From: Staphylococcus lutrae | Lineage (GTDB): Bacteria > Bacillota > Bacilli > Staphylococcales > Staphylococcaceae | Assembly (NCBI RefSeq): GCF_002101335.1 | Contig: NZ_CP020773.1 | Location: 2,469,116 to 2,533,115, forward strand | DNA: 64,000 nucleotides | Direction: 5' to 3' | Part shown: in pieces, positions 18,770 to 27,728 of the stretch | How the letters are laid out: every line of letters starts with the position of its first letter | Position numbering within the stretch: the stretch's first letter is position 1 | Position numbers and translations under genes: made by a program | Notes under the pieces: model-generated | Told to the model about the DNA's origin: nothing | What the model saw: the letters and a program-made list of their open reading frames with translations, nothing else | Database searches by the model: none

Positions 18770-20254
18770 TTGAATAAGACAAACAATCATGTCCCAGCAC
18801 TTATTACAATATTCGGTGCAACCGGCGATTTAAGTCACCGCAAATTATTTCCATCACTTTTTCACTTATATCAACAAGATAATTTAGATGAAAGAGTTGC
18901 GATTATTGGTATCGGAAGACGTGAATTAACAAACGATGATTTTAGAGCGCAAGTTAAATCTTCTATTCAGGCCCACGTACAAGATACAAAACATTTGGAT
19001 AAATTTATGCAGCATATTTTCTATCAACCTCATGATGTCAGTGATGAGGCCAGCTACGAAAAATTATTAGAATTGAGTCAGTCACTCGATCGTGAATTTT
19101 CGTTGGAAGGCAACCGAGTGTTTTATTTAGCGATGGCGCCTCGATTTTTTGGTGTCGTTACAGATTATTTAAAGTCTTCAGGTTTAACGGATACAGAGGG
19201 TTTCAAACGTTTGGTCATTGAAAAACCTTTTGGCAGTGACTTGAAATCGGCCGAAGAATTAAATGAACAAATTCGAGGCTCTTTTAAAGAGGAAGAGATT
19301 TTTCGGATTGATCATTACTTAGGTAAAGACATGGTACAAAATATTGAAGTGTTACGTTTTAGTAATGCGATGTTTGAACCGCTTTGGAATAATAAATATA
19401 TTTCCAACATTCAAGTGACCTCATCAGAAATATTAGGTGTAGAAGATCGTGGTGGCTATTACGAAACGAGCGGTGCATTGAAAGATATGGTGCAAAATCA
19501 CATGTTACAAATGGTCGCACTGTTAGCCATGGAACCACCAATCAGTTTGAATAGTGACGATATTCGTGCTGAGAAAGTCAAAGTACTAAAGTCATTGCAT
19601 GTTTTACAACCGGAAGAAGTGAGAAATCAATTTGTTCGAGGACAATATGATCAAGGGTTTATCAATGGGAAAGAAGTGAGCGCTTATCGTGATGAAGATA
19701 AGGTTGCATCTGACTCAAAAACACCTACATTTGTATCAGGAAAAGTTGAAATCAACAACTTTAGATGGGCAGGCGTTCCATTTTATATTCGTACAGGTAA
19801 AAGAATGAAACGAAAATCCATTCAAGTTGTCGTTGAATTTAAAGAAGTCGCGATGAACTTGTATTACCAAAAAGATAAGCATTTAGATTCAAACTTATTA
19901 GTTATTAATATTCAACCCAATGAAGGTGTATCGATACATCTGAATGGAAAAAAATATGTCCAAGGCATTGAAACGGAACCTGTCCAATTGTCTTATGCGA
20001 TGAGTGCACAAGATAAAATGAACACGGTAGATGCTTACGAAAACTTATTATATGACGTATTAAAAGGTGACGCCACAAACTTTACGCATTGGGAAGAATT
20101 AAAATCAACTTGGAAGTTTGTTGATTCCATTCAAGAAGCATGGGATCATTTTGAACCAGAATTTCCAAACTATGATTCAGGTACAAATGGTCCATTAGAA
20201 AGTGATTTACTTTTAAGTCGTGATGGCTTTAAATGGTGGAATGATATTCAATAA
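18770..20254 (+). CDS. zwf: Glucose-6-phosphate 1-dehydrogenase
   Basis: 494 residues. NADP-binding motif FGATGDLSHRKL at 14-25, and the active-site RIDHYLGK. It oxidises glucose 6-phosphate to 6-phosphogluconolactone, the entry to the oxidative pentose phosphate pathway; gnd, two steps later, is at 21512-22915. Start is TTG at 18770 behind TTGAGG. Confidence 0.95.
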   Translation: MNKTNNHVPALITIFGATGDLSHRKLFPSLFHLYQQDNLDERVAIIGIGRRELTNDDFRAQVKSSIQAHVQDTKHLDKFMQHIFYQPHDVSDEASYEKLLELSQSLDREFSLEGNRVFYLAMAPRFFGVVTDYLKSSGLTDTEGFKRLVIEKPFGSDLKSAEELNEQIRGSFKEEEIFRIDHYLGKDMVQNIEVLRFSNAMFEPLWNNKYISNIQVTSSEILGVEDRGGYYETSGALKDMVQNHMLQMVALLAMEPPISLNSDDIRAEKVKVLKSLHVLQPEEVRNQFVRGQYDQGFINGKEVSAYRDEDKVASDSKTPTFVSGKVEINNFRWAGVPFYIRTGKRMKRKSIQVVVEFKEVAMNLYYQKDKHLDSNLLVINIQPNEGVSIHLNGKKYVQGIETEPVQLSYAMSAQDKMNTVDAYENLLYDVLKGDATNFTHWEELKSTWKFVDSIQEAWDHFEPEFPNYDSGTNGPLESDLLLSRDGFKWWNDIQ

Positions 20255-20286
20255 ATCAAATGTGAGTCATCGTCGTTCAATCAATC

Positions 20287-20326
20287 GCTAAGTGATACAT
20301 ATTTTAGTGTCGCTTAGCTGTTTTTT
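20287..20326 (+). terminator. zwf terminator
   Basis: GCTAAGTGATAC (20287-20298) pairs with GTGTCGCTTAGC (20307-20318), including two G-U pairs, followed by TGTTTTTTG. Confidence 0.85.
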
Positions 20327-20392
20327 GTTATATAATCAATAATTAGATATATGATCAACGGAACAGATTTACGATTATAGGGAGTGAAAATT

Positions 20393-21250
20393 TTGGACGT
20401 CATCAAACATTTACAACGCGCAATGGTTTATATTGAAGATCATCTTTTAGAACCGTTTGATTTACAAACGTTAAGCGAGTACGTTGAAATTTCTCCTTAT
20501 CATTTAGAACAATCTTTTACGATGATCATTGGACAAACGCCACAGGAATATTGTAGAGCGAGACGATTAACGCTTGCTGCAAAAGATTTGATACATGGTG
20601 CGAATCGGTTGATTGATCTCGCCAAACGGTATCAATATTCAGACACGAATGCATTTGCGCATGATTTTAGTGATTATCACGGGGTCTCCCCTTTACAAGC
20701 TAAATTAAAAAAAGAGCAACTCAAAATGCAGGAACGACTTTATTTGAAGTTATCTACGACCGCACAAAAGCCCTATCCTTATCGATTAGAGGAACTCGGT
20801 GATTTTTCACTGGTTGGTTGCTCACGTTTTATTCCATCAGCTGAATTAGAAAATCATTTTATTATTCCGGATTTTCTTGAAGATTTGAAAGTCGATGGGA
20901 CTTTAAAGGATATGATACGATATAACGATCGTGCACCCCATGAGTTGTTTGTGATTAGTTGCCCACTTGATGAGGGTCTAGAGATTTTTGTTGGGGTTCC
21001 GAGTGAACGTTTTCCAGGTCATTTAGAAGATCGTTATTTAGCGCATCGTCAATACGCTTTATTTAATCTTCAAGGTGAAATTGATTTTGTGACAAGTGAA
21101 GCATGGCATTATATTGAGACTTCTCTACAGTTGTTACTCCCTTTTGAACGTGATGCACTTTACATAGAAATTTACCCATTAGACATTTCTTTTGAAGATG
21201 CATTTACAAAAGTGCAATTATGTATTCCTGTAAATATTGATGAAAATTAA
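20393..21250 (+). CDS. AraC-family regulator with GyrI-like effector domain
   Basis: 285 residues. The N-terminal double helix-turn-helix (about 20-105; LQTLSEYVEISPYHLEQSF and RYQYSDTNAFAHDFSDYHGV) is AraC/MarA type. The C-terminal half (from about 125) fits the GyrI/SOUL-like small-molecule-binding domain, as in Rob and BltR-type regulators. I start at TTG 20393, seven bases past AGGGAGTG; an in-frame GTG at 20384 overlaps that site. Effector and targets unknown; not fused to zwf or gnd transcription, since terminators flank it. Confidence 0.8.
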   Translation: MDVIKHLQRAMVYIEDHLLEPFDLQTLSEYVEISPYHLEQSFTMIIGQTPQEYCRARRLTLAAKDLIHGANRLIDLAKRYQYSDTNAFAHDFSDYHGVSPLQAKLKKEQLKMQERLYLKLSTTAQKPYPYRLEELGDFSLVGCSRFIPSAELENHFIIPDFLEDLKVDGTLKDMIRYNDRAPHELFVISCPLDEGLEIFVGVPSERFPGHLEDRYLAHRQYALFNLQGEIDFVTSEAWHYIETSLQLLLPFERDALYIEIYPLDISFEDAFTKVQLCIPVNIDEN

Positions 21251-21253
21251 CTG

Positions 21254-21320
21254 TTGGTTACGTGTGATGGATGCCCTATTTTGTTTGTATCATTAAAAAT
21301 AGGGATTTGATTGTAACCAA
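21254..21320. repeat. Nested inverted repeat after the AraC gene
   Basis: Outer arms TTGGTTAC (21254-21261) and GTAACCAA (21313-21320) enclose inner arms CCCTATTTT (21274-21282) and AAAATAGGG (21296-21304). It precedes the real terminator. Its 3' edge TTGTAACCAAACAT (21311-21324) recurs exactly at 47732-47745. Confidence 0.5.
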
Positions 21321-21324
21321 ACAT

Positions 21325-21367
21325 AAAACCAGCGAAGGTGTTGTTAAGACGTCTTCGCTGGTTTTTT
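21325..21367 (+). terminator. AraC-family gene terminator
   Basis: AAAACCAGCGAAG (21325-21337) pairs with CTTCGCTGGTTTT and is followed by a T6 run. Confidence 0.88.
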
Positions 21368-21420
21368 AGGTGCGCTAGATGAGGCGTTACCTCTTCCTTA
21401 CTATTGTGTAATACGATTAA

Positions 21421-21452
21421 ACCACCGAGGACGGAATTGGATGCTCGGTGGT
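21421..21452 (-). terminator. Probable gnd terminator
   Basis: Arms ACCACCGAG (21421-21429) and CTCGGTGGT (21444-21452) pair perfectly about 60 bases past the gnd stop; the minus-strand tail TTTAATCG is only weakly U-rich. Confidence 0.55.
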
Positions 21453-21511
21453 ATGAGAGAACGAATAACCAATAAATGGCGATGCTTCAACTCAATTTCG
21501 CATAAAGGGGT

Positions 21512-22915
21512 TTATTTTGTCCAATGTGTATGGAATGTTCCCTCTTGATCTTTACGTTGATAAGTGTGCGCGCCAAAATAGTCTCGTTGCGCTTGAATTA
21601 AGTTTGCAGGCAAGTTTTCTGTTCGGTAACTGTCATAATAATTGATACTTGCAGCGAATCCAGGGAGCGCGATACCATTTTGAACCCCTGTTGCCACAAC
21701 TTCACGAAGTGCGCTTTGATATTCTGTAACGATGCCTTTGAAATAGTCATCTAATAACAAGTTTTGCAAATCACGGTTGTTATCATACGCATCTTTAATT
21801 TTTTGCAAGAATTGTGCACGGATGATACAACCTTCCCTCCAAATCATCGCAAGTTCACCTAACTGAAGTTGCCACTCGTTCATTTCGCTCGCTGTTTTCA
21901 TTTGATCGAAACCTTGCGCATATGAACAGATTTTACTCATGTATAATGCACGACGAATATTTTCAAGAAATGCCGTTTTATCTCCGTTGAATGTCGCAGT
22001 AGGACCATTTAAAACTTGTGATGCTTTTACACGTTGGTCTTTTAAAGAAGAAATAAAGCGTGCAAAAACGGATTCTGTCACAATCGTTAATGGGGCACCA
22101 AGCTCTAATGCATTAATAGACGTCCATTTTCCTGTCCCTTTTTGTCCAGCTTTGTCCATAATTTTTTCTACAAGAGGCGTTCCGTCTTCATCAAGTTTTG
22201 TGAAAATATCACCAGTGATTTCAATAAGATAGCTTTCTAATTCGCCAGCATTCCATGATTGGAATGTTTCAGCAATATCATTGTGGGACATGCCTAATAA
22301 ATCTTTCATCATAATATAGCTTTCCGCAATTAACTGCATGTCTGCATATTCAATCCCATTATGCACCATTTTAACATAGTGGCCTGCACCATTTGGACCA
22401 ATGTAAGTGACACAAGGTGTTCCATCTTTAGCTTTAGCCGAGATAGATTCTAAAATATCTGCCACTTTGTGATAGGCAGCTTCCTGACCACCAGGCATTA
22501 ATGATGGCCCCGTTAATGCGCCGACTTCTCCACCAGAGACACCCATACCAATAAAGTTGATGCCACTTTCTGATAATGCTTTATTTCGACGAATCGTATC
22601 TAAGTAGTTCGTGTTACCACCGTCAATTAAAATATCGTCGTGATCTAATAAAGGTAATAAGCTATCGATTGTTTTGTCAGTTGCTTCTCCAGCCTTGACC
22701 ATTAATAAAATTTTACGTGGCTTTTCTAAAGAATTGACAAACGCTTCAATTGAATAAGTCGGTACAATGTTTTTCCCTTTTGATTCTTCAATCATCGAAT
22801 CTGTTTTGTCAGCAGAACGATTGTATACAGATACACTGTAACCTCGTGATTCAATATTCCATGCTAGGTTTTTTCCCATTACGGCTAAACCTACTACGCC
22901 GATTTGTTGTGTCAT
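21512..22915 (-). CDS. gnd: 6-phosphogluconate dehydrogenase, decarboxylating
   Basis: 467 residues. [12 protein letters not shown] binds NADP; the 6-PGDH signature [13 protein letters not shown] and [20 protein letters not shown], with Lys in [11 protein letters not shown], are intact. It converts 6-phosphogluconate to ribulose 5-phosphate and CO2 with NADPH. Single gene, minus strand, adjacent to the PepT-like gene. Confidence 0.96.
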   Translation of the reverse strand: MTQQIGVVGLAVMGKNLAWNIESRGYSVSVYNRSADKTDSMIEESKGKNIVPTYSIEAFVNSLEKPRKILLMVKAGEATDKTIDSLLPLLDHDDILIDGGNTNYLDTIRRNKALSESGINFIGMGVSGGEVGALTGPSLMPGGQEAAYHKVADILESISAKAKDGTPCVTYIGPNGAGHYVKMVHNGIEYADMQLIAESYIMMKDLLGMSHNDIAETFQSWNAGELESYLIEITGDIFTKLDEDGTPLVEKIMDKAGQKGTGKWTSINALELGAPLTIVTESVFARFISSLKDQRVKASQVLNGPTATFNGDKTAFLENIRRALYMSKICSYAQGFDQMKTASEMNEWQLQLGELAMIWREGCIIRAQFLQKIKDAYDNNRDLQNLLLDDYFKGIVTEYQSALREVVATGVQNGIALPGFAASINYYDSYRTENLPANLIQAQRDYFGAHTYQRKDQEGTFHTHWTK

Positions 22916-22961
22916 TATACGTAACCTCTCTTATAATAAATTATGGCTTCATTGTACCACA

Positions 22962-24107
22962 TTATTGTGTCTGAAATCTGTTATTAGCTTGTGAAACCGT
23001 TTCAATAATTTTAAGAATATAATGCGTTAAATCATATAAGGATTGTTTCGAAATGCGTTCATCTGTCGTGTGAATTTTTTCGTAGCCTACACCTAAGATC
23101 ACTGTTGGAATTCCCAATTGATTGATGATATTGCCATCTGATCCTCCACCGCCGATATCGGCATGCATATCAAATCCCAATGCTTTTGAAGCTTGTTCAG
23201 CCACTTTGTATACCCTATCTGTCGTCTCAATGCGGAAACCTGGATAAGATAATTCCGTTTCAACCTCAGCATGGCACCCATGTGATTCAGCCGCTTGCAT
23301 AAATGTCTTCTTCATATGATCCACTTGTGCGTCGAGTTTGCCTTTATCGTGAGAGCGTGCTTCTGCCCAAATCTGGACTAAATCCGTCACGATATTTGTC
23401 GGGCCACCGCCTTGAAATTTCCCAATATTTGCAGTTGTGACTTCATCAATTTGGCCGAGGTTCATTCGACTAATCGCATGAGCGGCAATATTGATTGCGC
23501 TGATACCTTCTTTAGGTGTGCTAGCATGCGCTTTTTTGCCATGAATCGTTGCATTCACTTTCATTTGGTATGGTGCACCAATGGTAATATCACCAACAGG
23601 GACCGCAGAATCAATCGCAAAACCGTAATCCGCATCTAAATCTGCTTGATTGAGCGCTTTTGCACCAACGAGCCCTGATTCTTCCCCGACTGTAATGACG
23701 AATTGTAATTGGCCATGTGGGAGTTGTTGTTCTTGAATCACTTGTAACACTTCAAAAATGACAGCTAATCCTGCTTTATCATCTGCACCGAGGACTGTCG
23801 TCCCATCTGAGTAAATATAGCCATCTTCTTTGATTATCGGTTTAACGTTTTGACCAGGTTCAACTGTGTCCATATGACTGGTAAAATATATTTTATCCGC
23901 ATTATCTTGAGTCGCCGCCAATGTACAAATTAAATTATTGGCTCCAAAACCAGTCTTTTCTTTTGCATCGTCTTCAATGACAGTTAAGCCCAGATTGAGA
24001 AACTTTTCTTTTAAAATGGGTTGAATTTCTCCTTCCTGACTTGTTTCTGAATTAATTTGAACGAGTTCTAAAAACGTTTGTACTAATCTTTCCTTATTTA
24101 TCATCAT
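22962..24107 (-). CDS. M20-family peptidase, PepT-like tripeptidase
   Basis: 381 residues. Metal and catalytic motifs: FTSHMDTVEPG, LGADDKAGLA, TVGEESGLVGA and GGGSDGNIINQLGIPTV, all characteristic of zinc-dependent M20 aminotripeptidases (B. subtilis YqjE/PepT type). A dimerisation insert lies at about 185-300. Start is one of two adjacent ATGs (24107 or 24104) behind GAAGGTGA. Confidence 0.87.
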   Translation of the reverse strand: MMINKERLVQTFLELVQINSETSQEGEIQPILKEKFLNLGLTVIEDDAKEKTGFGANNLICTLAATQDNADKIYFTSHMDTVEPGQNVKPIIKEDGYIYSDGTTVLGADDKAGLAVIFEVLQVIQEQQLPHGQLQFVITVGEESGLVGAKALNQADLDADYGFAIDSAVPVGDITIGAPYQMKVNATIHGKKAHASTPKEGISAINIAAHAISRMNLGQIDEVTTANIGKFQGGGPTNIVTDLVQIWAEARSHDKGKLDAQVDHMKKTFMQAAESHGCHAEVETELSYPGFRIETTDRVYKVAEQASKALGFDMHADIGGGGSDGNIINQLGIPTVILGVGYEKIHTTDERISKQSLYDLTHYILKIIETVSQANNRFQTQ

Positions 24108-24276
24108 TTCACCTTCTCACATGTTCTATATTAATTTTATCGGAATTTGAGGAGAATGCAAAACAAGGTTACTTATTAATCATATTGTAAATAACCTTTG
24201 GCGTTCGTTAAAATGAATGTTATAATTTGTTTAATTCGAAATAATATGTTTTAAGAAAGAGTTGGAGGCAAAAATC

Positions 24277-24378
24277 GTGTTAAACAAAAAAATGCGGAAA
24301 GTGTTAATTATCGTCATGCTAGTTGCCATCGTACTTGCATTGATTTTGACAGGTGTCGCACCATTATTAAATATGTAA
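24277..24378 (+). CDS. prli42: Prli42-like small membrane protein
   Basis: 33 codons with GTG start at 24277, eight bases after GGAGG. The basic N-terminus (LNKKMRKV) precedes one hydrophobic helix (LIIVMLVAIVLALILTGVAP). Size, charge and single-span layout match Prli42, the membrane anchor for the stressosome first described in Listeria and annotated across Firmicutes. The family is short and weakly conserved, so the name is tentative. Divergent from the peptidase. Confidence 0.6.
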   Translation: MLNKKMRKVLIIVMLVAIVLALILTGVAPLLNM

Positions 24379-24491
24379 ATGTGTACACGTATGTCGTAAT
24401 TAAAAAAGAATTGGGGCATATTAAAACGTTCATTGAAATACTATAAATCGCATCAAAAAAGATTTAAAGTATGGTTTTCGAAACAATAAAC

Positions 24492-24538
24492 AAAAAGAAA
24501 TGACTGAGCAAAAGTGTTAGGCACAGTCATTTCTTTTT
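24492..24538 (+). terminator. Terminator after the Prli42-like gene
   Basis: A 15-bp perfect stem from AAAAAGAAATGACTG (24492-24506) and CAGTCATTTCTTTTT (24524-24538), ending in a T5 run; the A5 start also makes it work on the minus strand. Confidence 0.85.
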
Positions 24539-24556
24539 ATGTTGAGGTTGATATCC

Positions 24557-24564
24557 AAACTTTT
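24557..24564. repeat. Target site duplication, left copy
   Basis: AAACTTTT, repeated exactly at 26053-26060 on the other side of the insertion sequence. Confidence 0.9.
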
Positions 24565-26052
24565 GGCTCTTTGTCAACGTCGGTTGGTGAAGAAATATCG
24601 TACTAAGTGGCAATTTTTTGTTGCTTAGTACGTTTTTTATATTCACTCACGTATAACCTTGAAATAATTAAAATCCTATTTCTAAAGTTATAAAAATTTC
24701 TATAACCATAAGAGACACGCTTAATAAGCTTTATTTTATTGTTAATACCTTCAATTGGACCATTGGTCAAATGAGGATTTTGAATCGTATTTGAAATATA
24801 AGGTATATATTTTATGAGTGTGTTAACAACACGTTTGAGTCCATTTGAAATATTTAAACTCTTCGAACGTTGTAATGCTTCCTCTAATTGTTCAATGTTA
24901 TTTGATCTTAGAGTTTCTAGAATATGATGTCCTGCTTCATACGTTAATTGGAATTCTTCATCAAAAGTTAACAAGAATTGTACTAAACTATACTGACTAT
25001 GCCATGTATTAAAAAGTCTGAACGAGTGATAATGGACTCTGTCTAATTCAATTGGAGATTTTAATAAAAGCTTCCAATACCGTTTTAATTTATTGTACTT
25101 GGGTTTTTCTCTAGTCTTAAAACTATTCATTGTTTTAACGCGACTGTGATTGATTTCACGGTTAACCGCTTGAACAATATGAAAACGGTCTAAGATAATA
25201 TCTGCATTGGGAAATAATGATTGAATTAGCGACATGTATGGTGGATACATATCAATAGAAACACTTTTAACTCCTTCACGTTGCTTTCTTGAGAATCTTA
25301 AAAAGTATTCTTCCAACTTGAACTTACGTCGATCTGGCAAGATATCAATAATATCATGCGTGATACTATCACAGTATATAAAGCTCATAGAGCTGTCGAC
25401 ATCATTAGTTGACTTAAATTCATCAAAGGATAAATGTTGGGGCAATATATCACTAGGTTGTGTTTTTACTGCTTCCCCTAGGTCTTTCAAATATCTATGA
25501 ACAGTTGAAGGTGAAACTAAAACACTATTCGCTATATCTTTTTCAGATATGACAGTGGCGAGCTTTCTCGTCACCATTAGTTTTACGTCATTAGAAATTG
25601 TACAACGCGGTTCTATATATGGTGTTTTAGCCGTAAAAGTTTGACCACAAGCTTTACAATAGAAGCGTTGCTTTTTTAAAACAAGATAACTAGGTCTTTC
25701 AAGAATAAGCCCCATATACACTCTTGTACTGCGAAAGCCATTTTTAATAACTGTGTGTTGCTCATTCTTGATACCACAACACTCACAACCTTTAGGTTGA
25801 TAAGTTAACATCCCTTTATAAAACAATGATTGAACGTTCTTGAAGGTTTGAATACCTAAACATTCAGTGATTTTTAAATTTGATACTTTTATTCCAATCA
25901 TTTCTGATATATCATTATACATAGGCACGAATATCTCTCCTTAATTTGTTGGTTTAGTCACTTACAATTATAGAGGTATTTGTGCTATTTTTGTATTTAA
26001 AACAAAAATAACGGCCAGTGAAAAACTCACCAACCGTTAAAAGTATAGAACC
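24565..26052 (-). mobile_element. ISL3-family insertion sequence, 1488 bp
   Basis: Bounded by imperfect 26-bp terminal inverted repeats at 24565-24590 and 26027-26052. Both begin GG(C/T)TCT and share the inner CGGTTGGTGA; 16 of 26 positions match. Flanked by a perfect 8-bp duplication AAACTTTT, the size expected of ISL3 elements. One intact transposase gene fills it. It lies in the spacer between the convergent Prli42-like and FUSC-like genes, so no gene is broken. Confidence 0.95.
24603..25928 (-). CDS. ISL3-family transposase
   Basis: 441 residues. An N-terminal zinc-finger-like part (GCECCGIKNEQ; FYCKACGQTF) precedes a helix-turn-helix (SPSTVHRYLKDLG) and the DDE catalytic domain: FDEFKS..., SIDMYPPYMSLIQSLFPNAD, DRFHIVQAVNREINHSR, and TNGPIEGINNKIKLIKRVSYGY for the final Glu. 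Start is GTG at 25928 behind AAGGAGAG. Uninterrupted, so the element is potentially active. Confidence 0.95.
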   Translation of the reverse strand: MPMYNDISEMIGIKVSNLKITECLGIQTFKNVQSLFYKGMLTYQPKGCECCGIKNEQHTVIKNGFRSTRVYMGLILERPSYLVLKKQRFYCKACGQTFTAKTPYIEPRCTISNDVKLMVTRKLATVISEKDIANSVLVSPSTVHRYLKDLGEAVKTQPSDILPQHLSFDEFKSTNDVDSSMSFIYCDSITHDIIDILPDRRKFKLEEYFLRFSRKQREGVKSVSIDMYPPYMSLIQSLFPNADIILDRFHIVQAVNREINHSRVKTMNSFKTREKPKYNKLKRYWKLLLKSPIELDRVHYHSFRLFNTWHSQYSLVQFLLTFDEEFQLTYEAGHHILETLRSNNIEQLEEALQRSKSLNISNGLKRVVNTLIKYIPYISNTIQNPHLTNGPIEGINNKIKLIKRVSYGYRNFYNFRNRILIISRLYVSEYKKRTKQQKIAT

Positions 26053-26060
26053 AAACTTTT
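26053..26060. repeat. Target site duplication, right copy
   Basis: AAACTTTT, identical to 24557-24564. Confidence 0.9.
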
Positions 26061-26080
26061 ACGGTGTTTCTTAAAGACAA

Positions 26081-27076
26081 TCAAAGGACTTTCTTCTCTA
26101 TTTCATGATGCATTTTTAATGAACCGAATTTAGATTTGAGCGTTAAATACTCTTCAGTATCATATAAGATCTGAATCATACTGGAACGTGTTAATAATGC
26201 GTCATGTGTTTCAGGTAATGGAAGTTGATCGATTTCAAGCCGAATTTGATATAACGTGTGTAATCGTAAGGCGGTATAATTTTTTTCATTCACATTTTCA
26301 GCCATTTCTGTAAATAATTGTGCAACACGGCAACTCATCACATCATCTGCAGAAATATGTTCGATGTGATTTTTAATGCGTTTTAAAATTTCTAATTGAT
26401 CTTCCCTCATATCGAAATAATGATAAAAGCTATTTTCATTCCGTACAAAATGGTTTTTAACATCTTTAAACGCTAACGATTTCGCCTCTTGTATTGTACG
26501 TCCTAATGATGTAAAAGTAACATCGGGGCGATTGTTGTGAAGGGCACAGGCAGAACTATATGCGTAGAAAATGCTTTTGAATTGGGATTCTATTTCTCGT
26601 TTATATTTCAGTAATTGACGGTCCAAGTTAGGCATAATGGTATTCATTATAAAAGCAATAGCTAACCCGACGCTGATAAGTATGATTTCATTCATGACTA
26701 ATGCGCCATTAATGGTACTTGCGTTGAAAAAGTGGAGTAAGATGACAATGCTTGTTACAACGCCCTCTTGCATGTTTATCATGACCGTGACGGGGATAAA
26801 AAAGAGGACGATTAAGCCGAGCACCCAAGCGTGTTGACCTAAAAGTGAAAAGATCGGCCAACCAAAGCCAATAGCAATCAAACAAGAAATAAAACGAGAC
26901 ACAATCGCGTGTACAGAATGCATTTTAGTGTCTTTAATACAAAGGACGACTAAAATAGCACTAGAAGCATAATTATCTAGCCCTAATAACTGAGCGATAA
27001 TTACACCTAGTGCCATCCCTATTGCGGTTTTAATCGTTCTAAACCCGATACGATATGGATTTATACGTAACATCAT
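26081..27076 (-). CDS. FUSC/aromatic acid exporter-like membrane protein
   Basis: 331 residues from the ATG at 27076. The N-terminal half has about five membrane segments (TIKTAIGMALGVIIAQLLGL, SAILVVLCI, LGLIVLFFIPVTVMI, SIVILLHFF, IILISVGLAIAFIMNTIMP); the C-terminal ~170 residues are a soluble helical domain. This is the DUF939/ArAE-type (YqjA-like) layout. Transport substrate unknown. It follows brxB by only 7 bases, so likely co-transcribed. Confidence 0.75.
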   Translation of the reverse strand: MMLRINPYRIGFRTIKTAIGMALGVIIAQLLGLDNYASSAILVVLCIKDTKMHSVHAIVSRFISCLIAIGFGWPIFSLLGQHAWVLGLIVLFFIPVTVMINMQEGVVTSIVILLHFFNASTINGALVMNEIILISVGLAIAFIMNTIMPNLDRQLLKYKREIESQFKSIFYAYSSACALHNNRPDVTFTSLGRTIQEAKSLAFKDVKNHFVRNENSFYHYFDMREDQLEILKRIKNHIEHISADDVMSCRVAQLFTEMAENVNEKNYTALRLHTLYQIRLEIDQLPLPETHDALLTRSSMIQILYDTEEYLTLKSKFGSLKMHHEIEKKVL

Positions 27077-27083
27077 GTGCGCC

Positions 27084-27521
27084 TTATTTCTCGTCACAAT
27101 AACGATCAAAAAGACTTTGGAGCTGTGTAATCACATCCATAGTGTCATGACCTTCTATTTGGTGTCTCTCTATCATTTCAGTGATTTTACCGTCTTTCAT
27201 CAAAGCAAAAGAAGGGCTGGATGGTGCATATCCTTCAAAATAATCTCTAGCACGTTGTGTCGCTTCTTTGTCTTGTCCTGCAAAGACTGTAACTAAGCGA
27301 TCAGGGCGTTTATCATAATGTAGCGCATGGGTCGCTGCTGGACGTGCAATACCGCCTGCACAACCACATACTGAATTAATCATTACTAACGTTGTCCCTT
27401 GTTTTTTAAACACATTATCGACTTCTTCTTTAGTTGTCAATTGCTCATATCCAGCGTGATCCATTTCTGATCGTGCTTGTTGTACAATATTATTCATGTA
27501 AAGATCGAAATTTAAATCCAT
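27084..27521 (-). CDS. brxB: Bacilliredoxin BrxB (YqiW)
   Basis: 145 residues from ATG 27521, behind GGAGG. The active-site Cys-Gly-Cys lies in [14 protein letters not shown] (Cys52, Cys54), unique to bacilliredoxins. It removes bacillithiol from S-bacillithiolated proteins and is re-reduced via bacillithiol and YpdA. Location after the bkd operon is shared with B. subtilis yqiW, which favours BrxB over BrxA. Confidence 0.88.
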   Translation of the reverse strand: MDLNFDLYMNNIVQQARSEMDHAGYEQLTTKEEVDNVFKKQGTTLVMINSVCGCAGGIARPAATHALHYDKRPDRLVTVFAGQDKEATQRARDYFEGYAPSSPSFALMKDGKITEMIERHQIEGHDTMDVITQLQSLFDRYCDEK

Positions 27522-27656
27522 TTCAACATTCCTCCAATATCGTTTGACAGATAATTTCATTTTACTAAAGGTTAATGACAACTGCAAAGAATCGGCAGTT
27601 GTATGATTAATCGGTGTGCCAATGACTTAAAATCAACAGAGAACACCTATGAAAAT

Positions 27657-27690
27657 GGACTAGGTCATCATAAAGACGTATCCCTAGTCC
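27657..27690 (-). terminator. Weak hairpin downstream of the E2 gene
   Basis: GGACTAGG (27657-27664) pairs with CCTAGTCC (27683-27690). The minus-strand tail is ATTTTCAT, so termination is probably partial. Confidence 0.45.
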
Positions 27691-27728
27691 TTAAGCCATC
27701 GTGGATAGATGAAAGCCGATTTTAATTT

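Noticed and set aside
24398..24488. Basic, aromatic 29-codon frame after the Prli42-like gene
   Set aside because: Preceded by an in-frame stop and lacks any start codon or ribosome site.
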